Assembly (NCBI RefSeq): GCF_014643175.1 | Contig: NZ_BMJH01000004.1 | Span: 1 to 64,000, forward strand | Origin: Hoyosella rhizosphaerae | GTDB taxonomy: Bacteria; Actinomycetota; Actinomycetes; Mycobacteriales; Mycobacteriaceae | Reading direction: 5' to 3' | Length of the DNA: 64,000 nt | Shown: piece after piece, positions 52,324 through 61,779 of the stretch | Position numbering within the stretch: the stretch's first letter is position 1 | Layout of the letters: each line of letters begins with the position of its first letter | The notes under the pieces: model-generated | Databases searched by the model: none | The model's input: the letters and a program-made list of their open reading frames with translations, nothing else | Told to the model about the DNA's origin: nothing | Made by a program: the position numbers and the translations under genes

Positions 52324-53562
52324 GTGTCACCAACCAAGCCCTACTTCACCGTCAACACTTCACTCGACGGCAAATTGGGGCGCACCGGCACGATCAACAC
52401 CCCACATGGGGAAATCAATACCCCAGCGTTCATTCCTGTCGGAACCAAGGCCACCGTTAAGGCGCTGTTGCCGGAGACTGTGGCAAGTCTTGGTGCCCAA
52501 GCTGTCCTCGCTAACGCTTATCACCTGTACCTTCAGCCGGGGTCGGACATCGTCGATGAAGCGGGCGGGTTGGGCAAGTTCATGAACTGGCCTGGCCCGA
52601 CTTTCACTGACAGTGGGGGATTCCAGGTCCTGTCGATGGGTTCGGGGTTCCGCAAGGTTTTGGCAATGGAGTTGGGGCAGACTAAGCCCGAGGATATCCG
52701 TGCCCACTTCCGCGACCGGCTCGCCCATGTGGACGACGACGGCGTGAATTTCAAGTCGCATATCAATGGGTCGATGCACCGGTTCACCCCAGAGGTATCT
52801 ATCGCCATTCAGCATCGCCTGGGCGCGGACATCATGTTCGCGTTCGATGAACTCACCACACTTGTGGACACCCGTGACTACCAAATCGAATCGGTAGAGC
52901 GCACTCGACTGTGGGCTCAACGCTGTCTTGATGAGCATGAACGTCAGACAATCGAACGCACGCACCGTCCTTATCAGGCACTCTTCGGTGTTGTGCAGGG
53001 TGCACAGTATGAGGACTTGCGTCGGAACGCAGCGAAAGGTTTAGCTGCTCTGAAGTCCTACGAAGGGCGGGCGTTTGACGGCTATGGCATTGGGGGAGCG
53101 TTAGAAAAGCACAACCTCGGAACGATCGTTCGGTGGGTTAACGAGGAACTGCCTTACGAGACGCCCAAGCACATGCTCGGCATTAGTGAACCGAATGACC
53201 TTTTCACTGCGATCGAACACGGTGCGGACACGTTCGACTGTGTGTCGCCGTCACGCGTAGCCCGCAACGCCGCAATCTATTTGCCTACCGGTCGCGTGAA
53301 CATGGACAAGGCCCGGTTCAAACGCGATTTCAACCCTATCGACGACACCTGTGATTGCTACACCTGCGGCCACTACACCCGCGCTTACCTTCATCACCTG
53401 TACAAGGCGAAAGAATTCCTTGCGTCTACTTTGGCGACGATTCACAACGAGCGGTTCATCATCCGCCTAGTGGATCAGATCCGAGCCAGCATCGACGGCG
53501 GGTACTTCAACGACCTCCGTAGCGAAGTGTTGGGCAAATACTACGGTTCCGCTACGGCGTAA
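52324..53562 (+). CDS. tgt: tRNA-guanine transglycosylase
   Basis: A 412-residue Tgt that exchanges G34 for a queuosine base in tRNAs with GUN anticodons. The catalytic segments are TFTDSGGFQVLS (about 97-108) and EHGADTFDCVSPSRVARN with the nucleophilic Asp (about 299-316). The zinc site is CDCYTCGHYTRAYLHHLY (Cys-x-Cys-x2-Cys plus His). The neighbouring yhhQ transporter and gluQRS gene support queuosine salvage. The GTG at 52324 is used. It overlaps the convergent repeat-protein gene by 11 bp. Confidence 0.95.
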   Translation: MSPTKPYFTVNTSLDGKLGRTGTINTPHGEINTPAFIPVGTKATVKALLPETVASLGAQAVLANAYHLYLQPGSDIVDEAGGLGKFMNWPGPTFTDSGGFQVLSMGSGFRKVLAMELGQTKPEDIRAHFRDRLAHVDDDGVNFKSHINGSMHRFTPEVSIAIQHRLGADIMFAFDELTTLVDTRDYQIESVERTRLWAQRCLDEHERQTIERTHRPYQALFGVVQGAQYEDLRRNAAKGLAALKSYEGRAFDGYGIGGALEKHNLGTIVRWVNEELPYETPKHMLGISEPNDLFTAIEHGADTFDCVSPSRVARNAAIYLPTGRVNMDKARFKRDFNPIDDTCDCYTCGHYTRAYLHHLYKAKEFLASTLATIHNERFIIRLVDQIRASIDGGYFNDLRSEVLGKYYGSATA

Positions 53563-53839
53563 TTTTGCGGTGTGATCGCCACCGCAAGGCAGACCACACC
53601 GCGAACCCGGATAGGAATGACCCCGCCGAGAAGAACGATCCCACGGACAAGATGGATGCGAATGACGCTGCCGAACCGATGGACAGCGCCGATCCAGTCG
53701 ACCCGATCGACAGCACCGAACCTGTGGAGCCGATTGATAAAACGGACCCAGTCGAGGCAATTGATAACACTGATCCCGTGGAGCCGATAGACGTACGCGA
53801 GTGGCGCCGTTGCGTGGTCTTTCGTGGCGAAACAGTCAC
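53552..53839 (-). CDS. Gly/Ser-rich 9-residue repeat protein downstream of yhhQ
   Basis: A 95-residue frame with a tandem 9-residue repeat (consensus STGSVLSIG, four clear copies, about residues 20-55), decaying into SxxSxxSFxSxGSF segments, then a Trp-rich tail (WSALRWRSH). Similar Ser/Gly 'GS' repeat ORFs recur in actinobacteria, but I know no function. The GTG at 53839 lies 9 nt after the yhhQ stop on the same strand, so it could be cotranscribed. An acidic, equally open frame exists on the plus strand (53565-53846), so the coding strand is not proven; the yhhQ spacing favours minus. Confidence 0.5.
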   Translation of the reverse strand: MTVSPRKTTQRRHSRTSIGSTGSVLSIASTGSVLSIGSTGSVLSIGSTGSALSIGSAASFASILSVGSFFSAGSFLSGFAVWSALRWRSHRKITP

Positions 53840-53848
53840 ATCGTAAAT

Positions 53849-54571
53849 TTACACCGGCTGGTATGTGGGTTCGTGGCGCTTAACAAATGCCACCACCCGA
53901 TACGTCACAGGAAGTAGCAGCGCTTCGGCAGCTGTCTTGTACAGGAACCCGACAATCAGGTAGTTGAGGAAGTCGCCCGTGGTGGCAATGCCGATAGCAG
54001 TCGCCGCGATAGCGCAGAAGATGAATGTGTCAACAAACTGTCCCACCACAGTCGAGCCCATGAGTCGCGCCCACAGGTGCTTCTCAAGAGTGCGCTCCTT
54101 GATGCGAACGATGATGAATGAGTTGAGCATCAAGCCGACCAGGAATGCAGCCAAGCTGGCTAGCAGAATCTGGGGGTACACACCGACAACAGTGGAGAAC
54201 GCTTCCTGGTTCTCGTAGAAGCTCGCGGGCGGGAGTGCGGCGACGATCCAGAAGCTCAGCGCAGCAAAAACTGCAACACCGAAGCCGACATATACGGCTC
54301 GTCTTGCTGCCTTGAATCCGTACACCTCGGCGAGGATTCCGCCGAGAATGTAGGCCAGCGGGAAGAGGAAGAAACCGCCATCGGTAATGATGGAGAAGTC
54401 ACCAAAAATGGGGCCGAACTCGACGCCCTTGGTCGCGGCGATGTTCGACATAAACAGCAATGACGCAAATACCGCAACGATGACGGCGTATAGGCCGGTG
54501 TTGACCTGGGCAAATGCGACGCCCTGTGGCTTTTCGTCTAGTGAAGTGGTGTTAGACACCAGGGTATCCAA
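53849..54571 (-). CDS. yhhQ: Queuosine precursor transporter (YhhQ/VUT family)
   Basis: A 240-residue membrane protein with about six TM helices (first TGLYAVIVAVFASLLFMSNIAATKGVEFG). The family segments FSIITDGGFFLFPLAYILGGILAEVYGF and GSTVVGQFVDTFIFCAIA are characteristic. YhhQ brings preQ0/preQ1 into the cell for the Tgt reaction, and its position beside tgt fits. The ATG at 54571 is used. Confidence 0.9.
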   Translation of the reverse strand: MDTLVSNTTSLDEKPQGVAFAQVNTGLYAVIVAVFASLLFMSNIAATKGVEFGPIFGDFSIITDGGFFLFPLAYILGGILAEVYGFKAARRAVYVGFGVAVFAALSFWIVAALPPASFYENQEAFSTVVGVYPQILLASLAAFLVGLMLNSFIIVRIKERTLEKHLWARLMGSTVVGQFVDTFIFCAIAATAIGIATTGDFLNYLIVGFLYKTAAEALLLPVTYRVVAFVKRHEPTYQPV

Positions 54572-54580
54572 CCATAAGAA

Positions 54581-55156
54581 TCAGACACGAACCACTTGCG
54601 TGCCGTCGGCGATCTCATCGTGACGTCCTTGACGGCGGGGGCTTTGGTGAATGCTGTAGGCGATTGAGCCAATGGCGAAGAGCGTTATCGCGGCGGCGAT
54701 GAAGCTCACCAGTAAGAACGGCATCATGACGAAAGCTTGCGCGACATAGAACGAATTGCGGCGGAACGCTTCGCTCCTAGATGGGAATCCACCTTGCGGC
54801 CCGAATACTTGCAGTTTCATGATGCGTTTGCCGAGTGTTTCGCCGCTTTCTGATTCCATGATTGTCGCGTAGAGCACCAGCGTGATGCCGTATAGGATCG
54901 CGCCGAGGAATGCGCCAAAAAGCCCGAATCCGTCGGTTAAAACGCGGTAGACAATCAGGGCAGGGATGCCGACGAACAATCCGTCGATAAGCCGCGCGAT
55001 CGCACGTGGGAGCAGGTCAGCGGGACTGTGGCCGGACGGCAAATAGGAGCCGCCAGACCCGTATGCGGCGTCGGGGTTGAAAGCGTGACGGTTGCTGTCA
55101 CCGCTGGGGCGGTTTGCGCGTTTGTCACGTCGAGGGTTCTTGTTTGGCTTGCTCAT
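54581..55156 (-). CDS. RDD family membrane protein
   Basis: A 191-residue protein with a hydrophilic basic head (about 1-45, KPNKNPRRDKRANRPSG) and an RDD domain: LLPRAIARLIDGLFVGIPALIVYRVL (the Arg-Asp region), YGITLVLYATIMESESGETLGKRIMKLQVFG, and a C-terminal helix (FVMMPFLLVSFIAAAITLFAIG). The function is unknown. It lies 10 bp upstream of yhhQ on the same strand. Confidence 0.85.
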   Translation of the reverse strand: MSKPNKNPRRDKRANRPSGDSNRHAFNPDAAYGSGGSYLPSGHSPADLLPRAIARLIDGLFVGIPALIVYRVLTDGFGLFGAFLGAILYGITLVLYATIMESESGETLGKRIMKLQVFGPQGGFPSRSEAFRRNSFYVAQAFVMMPFLLVSFIAAAITLFAIGSIAYSIHQSPRRQGRHDEIADGTQVVRV

Positions 55157-55278
55157 CGCTCAATCCTGGCCTTCGTCACAGCGGTGAACATGGACGACAC
55201 CACAGTACGCGACCAGCTGCTGCCGTATCGGCGCCGCTATGAACTGCGGGACTACTCGCCTGCTCGTAAACTCGGGCT

Positions 55279-55836
55279 ATGTCGAATCCACAGTTTCCGA
55301 ATCCGTCGGAAAACCCAGACAACCAGCCTCCTGGAATGCCTTATCAGCCCATGGGGGGCTACCCAACTCCGGAACAGTCAGAACCCCAAGCAACCCCGCC
55401 GTCAGTGATCCGGTCATTCCAACTCTGGATCGTATCGTTGGTCATCGGCGTTATCAGCGCTGTGGTTGGGTTCCTGACGTTCGATTCAATTCGTGATGAT
55501 CTGATCGCGGACATGCAGGAACAAATGCCGGACATGTCACGCGACCAGATCGAAACAGTCGTCACGATCTCCAACATCGCGTCAGTAGGGTTCTACCTGG
55601 CCATTCTCGGTGCGATTCTGTTCTTGGTATTCCAGATGAAGTCCGGGAAGAACTGGGCCCGAATTACTCTGACCATCGTCGGCGGTATCAATGTTCTCTT
55701 AAGTCTGCTGGCGCTTGCCGGTGGAGGCGTCGGGAGCTTGATCCAGCTCGTGAGCGCCGGTGTCATTGTCGCCGCAATCGTGTTTATGTACCGCGCGGAC
55801 GCTGCGTCGTATTTTCAGAAACGCCCCCAATACTGA
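55279..55836 (+). CDS. Membrane protein with Pro-rich cytoplasmic head
   Basis: A 185-residue protein. A Pro/Gln/Asn-rich head of about 42 residues (NPQFPNPSENPDNQPPGMPY) is followed by four TM helices (about 48-67 WIVSLVIGVISAVVGFLTF, 103-122, 130-148 and 152-170). I recognise no specific family. The ATG at 55279 has no strong ribosome site. It is divergent from the RDD gene across about 120 bp and convergent with uppP. Confidence 0.72.
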   Translation: MSNPQFPNPSENPDNQPPGMPYQPMGGYPTPEQSEPQATPPSVIRSFQLWIVSLVIGVISAVVGFLTFDSIRDDLIADMQEQMPDMSRDQIETVVTISNIASVGFYLAILGAILFLVFQMKSGKNWARITLTIVGGINVLLSLLALAGGGVGSLIQLVSAGVIVAAIVFMYRADAASYFQKRPQY

Positions 55837-55868
55837 TCGCCAGTATTGAATCGTCACCGGCGGTGCGC

Positions 55869-56738
55869 CTATGCGTGCATCGCCGGTTGCACGAGTAGAA
55901 CGACGGCGGCGAGTATCCACACGTATACGGCGAAGTAGCGAAACTTTGCTGCATACAGCAGTTTGAGTACTAGGCCGAGTGCGACCGCGCCGACAGCTGC
56001 CGCAGCAATAAATGCGACGACGTAGGCTGCGATATCAATTTGAAGGTCCGATGCGCCGACGACCGACCAGCCTTGCACTACTGCCGCCGACAGAATTGTG
56101 GGAATCGCGACGAAGAAGCTGAACTGCGCAGCTAGCGGCCGATGTAGACCAAGAAGAAGTGCCATCGCAATGGTGAGGCCGCTGCGGCTGAAGCCGGGTA
56201 CTAGGGCGGCGGCCTGAGCGATACCGATCATGATGGCGACCCAGACGGTGAGTTGACCAACACCGCGCCACCGGGGGCCTACGCTGTCCGTCCACCATAG
56301 GATGCCACCGGTAATGATGAGGGCGATCGCGATGAGCGCAGGGGTCGCGAAAACGTCTGTGCCGTACGCCCGGATGAGAAGTCCAAGAACGCCGGTGACA
56401 CCAACTGTGATGGCACCCAATGCGAATAGGCGCACGAACGTCAATTCGCGGACGGTAGGGCGTTCTGATCCGCCGCGAGCGTAGCGTCCAAGATCTCGGG
56501 CGAAGCCCCTCACGAGGGCGCTGAGTGGCGTCCACATCACAATCACAATCGACACGAGCGTGCCAACGTGAACGATGATGTCGAACAGGATCATCTCTGG
56601 CGAATCGGGCGCGGGCATCGACGACCCGCCGCCGATCATCACGTGCTGCACCAGGGCGAGATGGCTCGTCGAACTGACCGGGACAAACATGAAGACGCCC
56701 TGCACGATCCCAAGGATGAGGGCCTCGAAGATTGTCAC
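55869..56738 (-). CDS. uppP: Undecaprenyl-diphosphate phosphatase family protein, atypical
   Basis: A 289-residue UppP/BacA family membrane protein with about eight TM helices. The PGxSRSGxT-like motif is intact (LVPGFSRSGLTIAMALLLGL, about residues 180-199), and the His of VSSTSHLAL (His26) is kept. The first motif, (E/Q)xxxE, reads QGVFM with Gln13 and Met17, so the second acidic residue, important in E. coli BacA (Glu21), is missing. It may still dephosphorylate a polyprenyl pyrophosphate, or serve as a specialised paralogue. The start is the GTG at 56738. Confidence 0.8.
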   Translation of the reverse strand: MTIFEALILGIVQGVFMFVPVSSTSHLALVQHVMIGGGSSMPAPDSPEMILFDIIVHVGTLVSIVIVMWTPLSALVRGFARDLGRYARGGSERPTVRELTFVRLFALGAITVGVTGVLGLLIRAYGTDVFATPALIAIALIITGGILWWTDSVGPRWRGVGQLTVWVAIMIGIAQAAALVPGFSRSGLTIAMALLLGLHRPLAAQFSFFVAIPTILSAAVVQGWSVVGASDLQIDIAAYVVAFIAAAAVGAVALGLVLKLLYAAKFRYFAVYVWILAAVVLLVQPAMHA

Positions 56739-56810
56739 CGATCATTCCCTTCTGCAATTTGATTCATGGGTGACCCTACCGAATGGTGTTTGTCGCGTCC
56801 GACGGTCGCG

Positions 56811-57710
56811 TTAACCCTCAGGTGAATAGGTCCAAGGGCCTTTCGGTAATGCGGCTGGATCAAATTGGTCGAGCAGATCAGACGGCCAGACATTGTCCAA
56901 TGCTGTGAGGTTCAATGACTGCGACAGCAGCCCGATGACGCGTTGTGGCGGCAATCGAATGTCACTCATGGTGACAGCGCCGTCTCGCTTGGCGAGTCGT
57001 TTTCCAGACGGACCAAGAACCAGCGGAACGTGAGCGTAGGTCGGGGCTTCATGGCCTAAGAGGTGTCCCAGGTGTGCCTGACGCGGTGCGGACGTCAGTA
57101 AGTCGTCTCCCCGGACAACCTGGTCGATCTGCATCTCTGCGTCGTCGATGACGCACACAAAGTTGTATGCGAATGTGCCATCGCCACGCTGGAGCACCAT
57201 GTCGTCGACCGGGCCGGTGAACTTTCCGTGCAGAACATCAGTGACCCGGTGGTGGTCAGTGTTGGTGCGCAATCGGATTGCTGGTGGTCTACCCGATGCT
57301 CGCTTGGCGGATCGGTGCTGCTCGGTGAGGTTTCGACACGTCCCAGGGTAGGAACCTGGAGGCGAATGCGGCGCTGATGCTGCTGCATGAATTTCGCGCC
57401 GAGTGCAGAAGCATTCGAATGTCAACGATGCGTCAGACAGTTGCCGCAGCGCCCGGCTGTAGAGGTCGAGGCGGTCTGATTGATAGACGACGTCGTCGTC
57501 CCAATCGAGGCCGAGCGATGCCAGGTCTGCAATCTGGCGGTCCGCCGAATCCGGTTGCACACGGTCGTCGAGGTCCTCGAATCGGAGGATAAACCGGCGA
57601 CCTGTGGAGCGCGCAAACAGCCACGCAAGCAAAGCGGTGCGCAGGTTCCCTAGATGTAGGTCACCCGTGGGGCTTGGGGCGTATCTGCCCGCGCCGATGC
57701 CTACTGTCAC
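56811..57710 (-). CDS. gluQ: Glutamyl-Q tRNA(Asp) synthetase
   Basis: A 299-residue GluQRS that attaches glutamate to queuosine at position 34 of tRNA-Asp. The HIGH-like motif is YAPSPTGDLHLGNLRTALLAWLFAR (about 10-34), the zinc-binding pattern FECFCTRREI...YPGTC is present, and the KMSKS-like motif is GKRLAKRDG. No anticodon-binding domain follows, as expected. The GTG at 57710 lies 7 nt after TACCAT, possibly leaderless. Together with tgt and yhhQ it completes a queuosine-use set. Confidence 0.9.
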   Translation of the reverse strand: MTVGIGAGRYAPSPTGDLHLGNLRTALLAWLFARSTGRRFILRFEDLDDRVQPDSADRQIADLASLGLDWDDDVVYQSDRLDLYSRALRQLSDASLTFECFCTRREIHAAASAPHSPPGSYPGTCRNLTEQHRSAKRASGRPPAIRLRTNTDHHRVTDVLHGKFTGPVDDMVLQRGDGTFAYNFVCVIDDAEMQIDQVVRGDDLLTSAPRQAHLGHLLGHEAPTYAHVPLVLGPSGKRLAKRDGAVTMSDIRLPPQRVIGLLSQSLNLTALDNVWPSDLLDQFDPAALPKGPWTYSPEG

Positions 57711-57730
57711 TCACACGATGGTAGTAGTTC

Positions 57731-58867
57731 TCAGCACACGCATGACTTATCGCAGCAGGAAACATCCTCAACCCACATGCCTGCGGATTTCCACGCCTTG
57801 AGGGCGGTGGTGTCGTAACCGCCCCGAGTACCAATCACATGGGCGATATGAGCGAAGCGCTGACGGAACTTGTAAATGAAACAGAGGTGAAGGTTCTTGT
57901 GACGGACTGCTGGTCCGCTCAGGAACAGTCCTGGCTGGATTGTCGATTCGTCGTCAGAGTTGAGGAGTGGCCACCCATCGTCGCGACTTTCAAACATGTG
58001 CGCTACCGGCCCGAGGTGGGGGTGGTACCCGGTGGCGAACACTGGCGGATGTTGGGTTTGGTACGTGTTCCCGTTGGATGCTGTAACGACGTACTGGCCG
58101 CCGTCAACGGTGATGCTGGTTGCTGAAGCGTCACCGACCAGTGTCAGCCTGTCGGTCTTCTGGGCTATGCGGAGTCTTTGGCGAGTGCGCGGGGACAGCG
58201 TTAGTGACGGATCAGATCCAACGACCTCCCATGGTGATTTGGGGTCGAGGACCGTCACAGTGTGACCGCGTGAGGTCAGTGAGCAGGCCATGTCGATCCC
58301 GGATTCGTAGCCGCCGATGACTGTTACTTCTGACTGTTCTGCAGGTTCCCACGCCTGGGCCTGTGAACTATGAATGCCGTGCTCAGCGCCGGGGATTTCT
58401 GGGGTATTGGGTGAGGAAAATTCGCCGCCAGCCCACACCACGTTGTTCGCCGTGAGTTCGCCTCGCGCGGTGGTGATGACAAATTCGTTGTTGTCGTTGA
58501 GTGACACTGCTTCTACGGCGGTGTCCTCCACTACGGGGAGCTTGAATAGTTCCGTGACTTTGCGCAGGTAGTGCGCGTACGCCTCGCCTGATGGATAGTC
58601 GGTTTGCAGCAGGAGTGCGGGGGAGGTTTCAGGGTGGATCGCGTTGAGGTCAATTGCCCCAAAAGCGTTTCCAGTGAACGACGGGGTGAGAAACCGTGTC
58701 CACGGGTTCCAATCCATATAGGTCTGGCCGATTCCTCCGCGATCGATGACACCGTAGGTGATGCTGTCGACGGATTGGAGCGCAAGTGCCGCTCCGATAC
58801 CGGCTGGGCCGGCACCGATCACTAGTGCATCGACGGTGGGTAGCGGGGTGGGGTTCGACTCAGACAC
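57731..58867 (-). CDS. FAD/NAD(P)-dependent oxidoreductase with Cys-rich tail
   Basis: A 378-residue flavoprotein. The FAD motif VIGAGPAGIGAALALQ lies at residues 16-31, with a second Rossmann motif VIGGYESGIDMACSL (about 183-197) and the FATGYHPHLGP block. The last eight residues (CCDKSCVC) have four Cys and look like a metal- or thiol-reactive tail. It follows an ACR3/BASS permease by 16 bp, and a Fur/Zur-like palindrome covers that gap (58874-58890). Metal-linked thiol redox is plausible, but unproven. The start is the GTG at 58867. Confidence 0.8.
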   Translation of the reverse strand: MSESNPTPLPTVDALVIGAGPAGIGAALALQSVDSITYGVIDRGGIGQTYMDWNPWTRFLTPSFTGNAFGAIDLNAIHPETSPALLLQTDYPSGEAYAHYLRKVTELFKLPVVEDTAVEAVSLNDNNEFVITTARGELTANNVVWAGGEFSSPNTPEIPGAEHGIHSSQAQAWEPAEQSEVTVIGGYESGIDMACSLTSRGHTVTVLDPKSPWEVVGSDPSLTLSPRTRQRLRIAQKTDRLTLVGDASATSITVDGGQYVVTASNGNTYQTQHPPVFATGYHPHLGPVAHMFESRDDGWPLLNSDDESTIQPGLFLSGPAVRHKNLHLCFIYKFRQRFAHIAHVIGTRGGYDTTALKAWKSAGMWVEDVSCCDKSCVC

Positions 58868-58873
58868 ATTTTA

Positions 58874-58890
58874 ACGATAATCATTATCGT
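58874..58890. promoter_or_regulatory. Fur/Zur-family operator within the permease-flavoprotein pair
   Basis: A perfect palindrome ACGATAATCATTATCGT (8-1-8) that overlaps the permease stop and lies 7 bp upstream of the flavoprotein GTG. It has the form of a Fur/Zur box (GATAATnATTATC). Confidence 0.65.
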
Positions 58891-59906
58891 CGACTTGCGC
58901 TAGCCACCGTCTCCGCGGGGGTTTCCGCAGCGCTCTCTACATCGCCTGGTGCGCACTTGCGAAGGTAGTGCGACACAGCTGTGAGGTGCGGAAACTCCAA
59001 GAGCATGCCCAGAATGATGATGCTATAGACCAAGGGCTGGTCAGGGATGGCCGCCACTGTCAGTGCCAGCATTAACGGTGCGTTGCGCGCACTCGTCGTC
59101 ATCGTCAACGCGGCCCGTTCGGCGTGGTTGAGCGAGAAGGCCTTCCATGCCAGTTGTGAGAGTCCAAAGGACAGCGCAAAGAACGCCACGATCGCCACGG
59201 CGGCTAGCGGAAGTAACGCGCGTTCAGCGACTACCGAATCCAGGTTGCCGGCAAAAATCTGCACGATCATGACGCCTAGAACGAATGGAACAACCGACTC
59301 GGCGACGGACACCACGCGCGCAGTCTGTGCGGCCCCTAGCGTTAGGCGAACGCCTCTTCGGATGGCAGTGGCCACGAGGATGGGCACCGCGAACCACCAC
59401 AGCAACATCTCGACGAGGCTACTTCCGTCAAACGCGGTGGTATTGCTTGTCGAAAAGTACGCCACCACTGGGAACAGGGCGATCTGAGTGACGATATTGA
59501 TTGGAATCAGAGTTGCAGCGAGTGCTGCATCGCCACCAGCGAGACGAGTAAATGCCAGAAACCAGTCTGTGCACGGGGCAATGAAATAGATCATCAGTCC
59601 CGCCATTGCGAGGGGATGCCCGTTGAGGGTGAGCCATGCGATCGCTACGCCAAGCGGAGCTACGACTAGGAAGTTCGCTACCCAGGCGATGGCGGTGAAA
59701 CGGATATTGCGCACAGCCGATAGTGCGGACTCGACATTGATGGGAAGGAACAGTAGGACGATGAGAAGGAAAATCGTGATGTCCAAGCGGCCTTCGATGA
59801 CGCTGCCGAATCCCGGCGTAAAGGCTCCGATAATCAGGCCGATGCCGATCGCGGCTAAAAGGATGGCAGTCGAAGCAGACCCGGCTGAGCGTATGAAGGT
59901 TGGCAT
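58884..59906 (-). CDS. Arsenic-resistance/bile acid:sodium symporter family permease (ACR3-like)
   Basis: A 340-residue membrane protein with ten TM helices of the BASS/ACR3 superfamily. Segments: AILLAAIGIGLIIGAFTPGF, FLPINVESALSAVRNIRFTAIAWVANFLVVAPLGVAIAWL, IYFIAPCTDWFLAFTRLAGGDAALAATLIPINIV (the conserved Cys of ACR3-type arsenite permeases is in APCTDW), and LTMTTSARNAPLMLALT. Arsenite efflux is possible; no arsR, arsC or arsenate reductase is adjacent, and the Fur/Zur-like boxes argue for another metal-linked role. The ATG at 59906 is used. Confidence 0.82.
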   Translation of the reverse strand: MPTFIRSAGSASTAILLAAIGIGLIIGAFTPGFGSVIEGRLDITIFLLIVLLFLPINVESALSAVRNIRFTAIAWVANFLVVAPLGVAIAWLTLNGHPLAMAGLMIYFIAPCTDWFLAFTRLAGGDAALAATLIPINIVTQIALFPVVAYFSTSNTTAFDGSSLVEMLLWWFAVPILVATAIRRGVRLTLGAAQTARVVSVAESVVPFVLGVMIVQIFAGNLDSVVAERALLPLAAVAIVAFFALSFGLSQLAWKAFSLNHAERAALTMTTSARNAPLMLALTVAAIPDQPLVYSIIILGMLLEFPHLTAVSHYLRKCAPGDVESAAETPAETVASASRR

Positions 59907-59947
59907 TTTTACTGTCGTCCTAGGGCAGGTAAGGGGTGTCGCCTAAA

Positions 59948-59966
59948 TTGATAATGAGAATGACAA
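59948..59966. promoter_or_regulatory. Fur/Zur-like box upstream of the ACR3-like permease
   Basis: TTGATAATGAGAATGACAA lies 42-60 bp upstream of the permease ATG and resembles the GATAAT-n-ATTATC Fur/Zur half-site array, with one degenerate arm. The same type of site recurs perfectly at 58874-58890. Confidence 0.5.
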
Positions 59967-60032
59967 CAGTATTCAACTGCGAGGCGGTCTGGCAACCGGA
60001 TCGACTCTGCGAAAAATCGGCGCTCGAACGCA

Positions 60033-60071
60033 AACAGCCGGACCCCCAACAAAAGTGAGGGTCCGGCTGTT
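60033..60071 (-). terminator. Terminator after tRNA-Ser (GGA)
   Basis: A 13-bp stem AACAGCCGGACCC / GGGTCCGGCTGTT with a 13-nt loop (59-60 kb gap). On the minus strand it follows the tRNA-Ser gene; there is a short T-run. Confidence 0.7.
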
Positions 60072-60093
60072 CGGGATCTCCTGAGAGATCATA

Positions 60094-60181
60094 TGGCGGA
60101 GGATAGGGGATTTGAACCCCTGAGGGCGTTAACCCAACCCGCGTTCCAGGCGAGCGCCATAGGCCACTAGGCGAATCCTCC
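60094..60181 (-). tRNA. tRNA-Ser (GGA)
   Basis: Minus strand: acceptor GGAGGAT pairs with ATCCTCC. The anticodon arm GCCTGGAACGC gives GGA. It has a long variable arm and the T loop GTTCAAATC. The 3' CCA is encoded at 60096-60094. Confidence 0.94.
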
Positions 60182-60371
60182 GTCAAGAATGATACCGGTT
60201 TAGAGGGGGCATAACGCAAACTCAGTTGATTGTTGGTTGCGCCCCAAATGGTCAAATACTCTCGCGAACTGCACTTTCTCTGCTTCTGAAAAGTATTCGA
60301 TGTGGGTGATTTCGCCGCGGGGGAGGGGTGGGTTCTGCGAAAGTGGCACTGATGTGGTTACACTATTCCTT

Positions 60372-61767
<1,396 letters not shown>

Positions 61768-61779
61768 TTCGAGGGTCCA

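Noticed and set aside
53565-53846. Acidic plus-strand repeat frame (DPVEPID-type) after tgt
   Set aside because: It is opposite the Gly/Ser-repeat frame; the minus frame is better placed behind yhhQ. Not fully excluded, so noted in the minus-strand entry.
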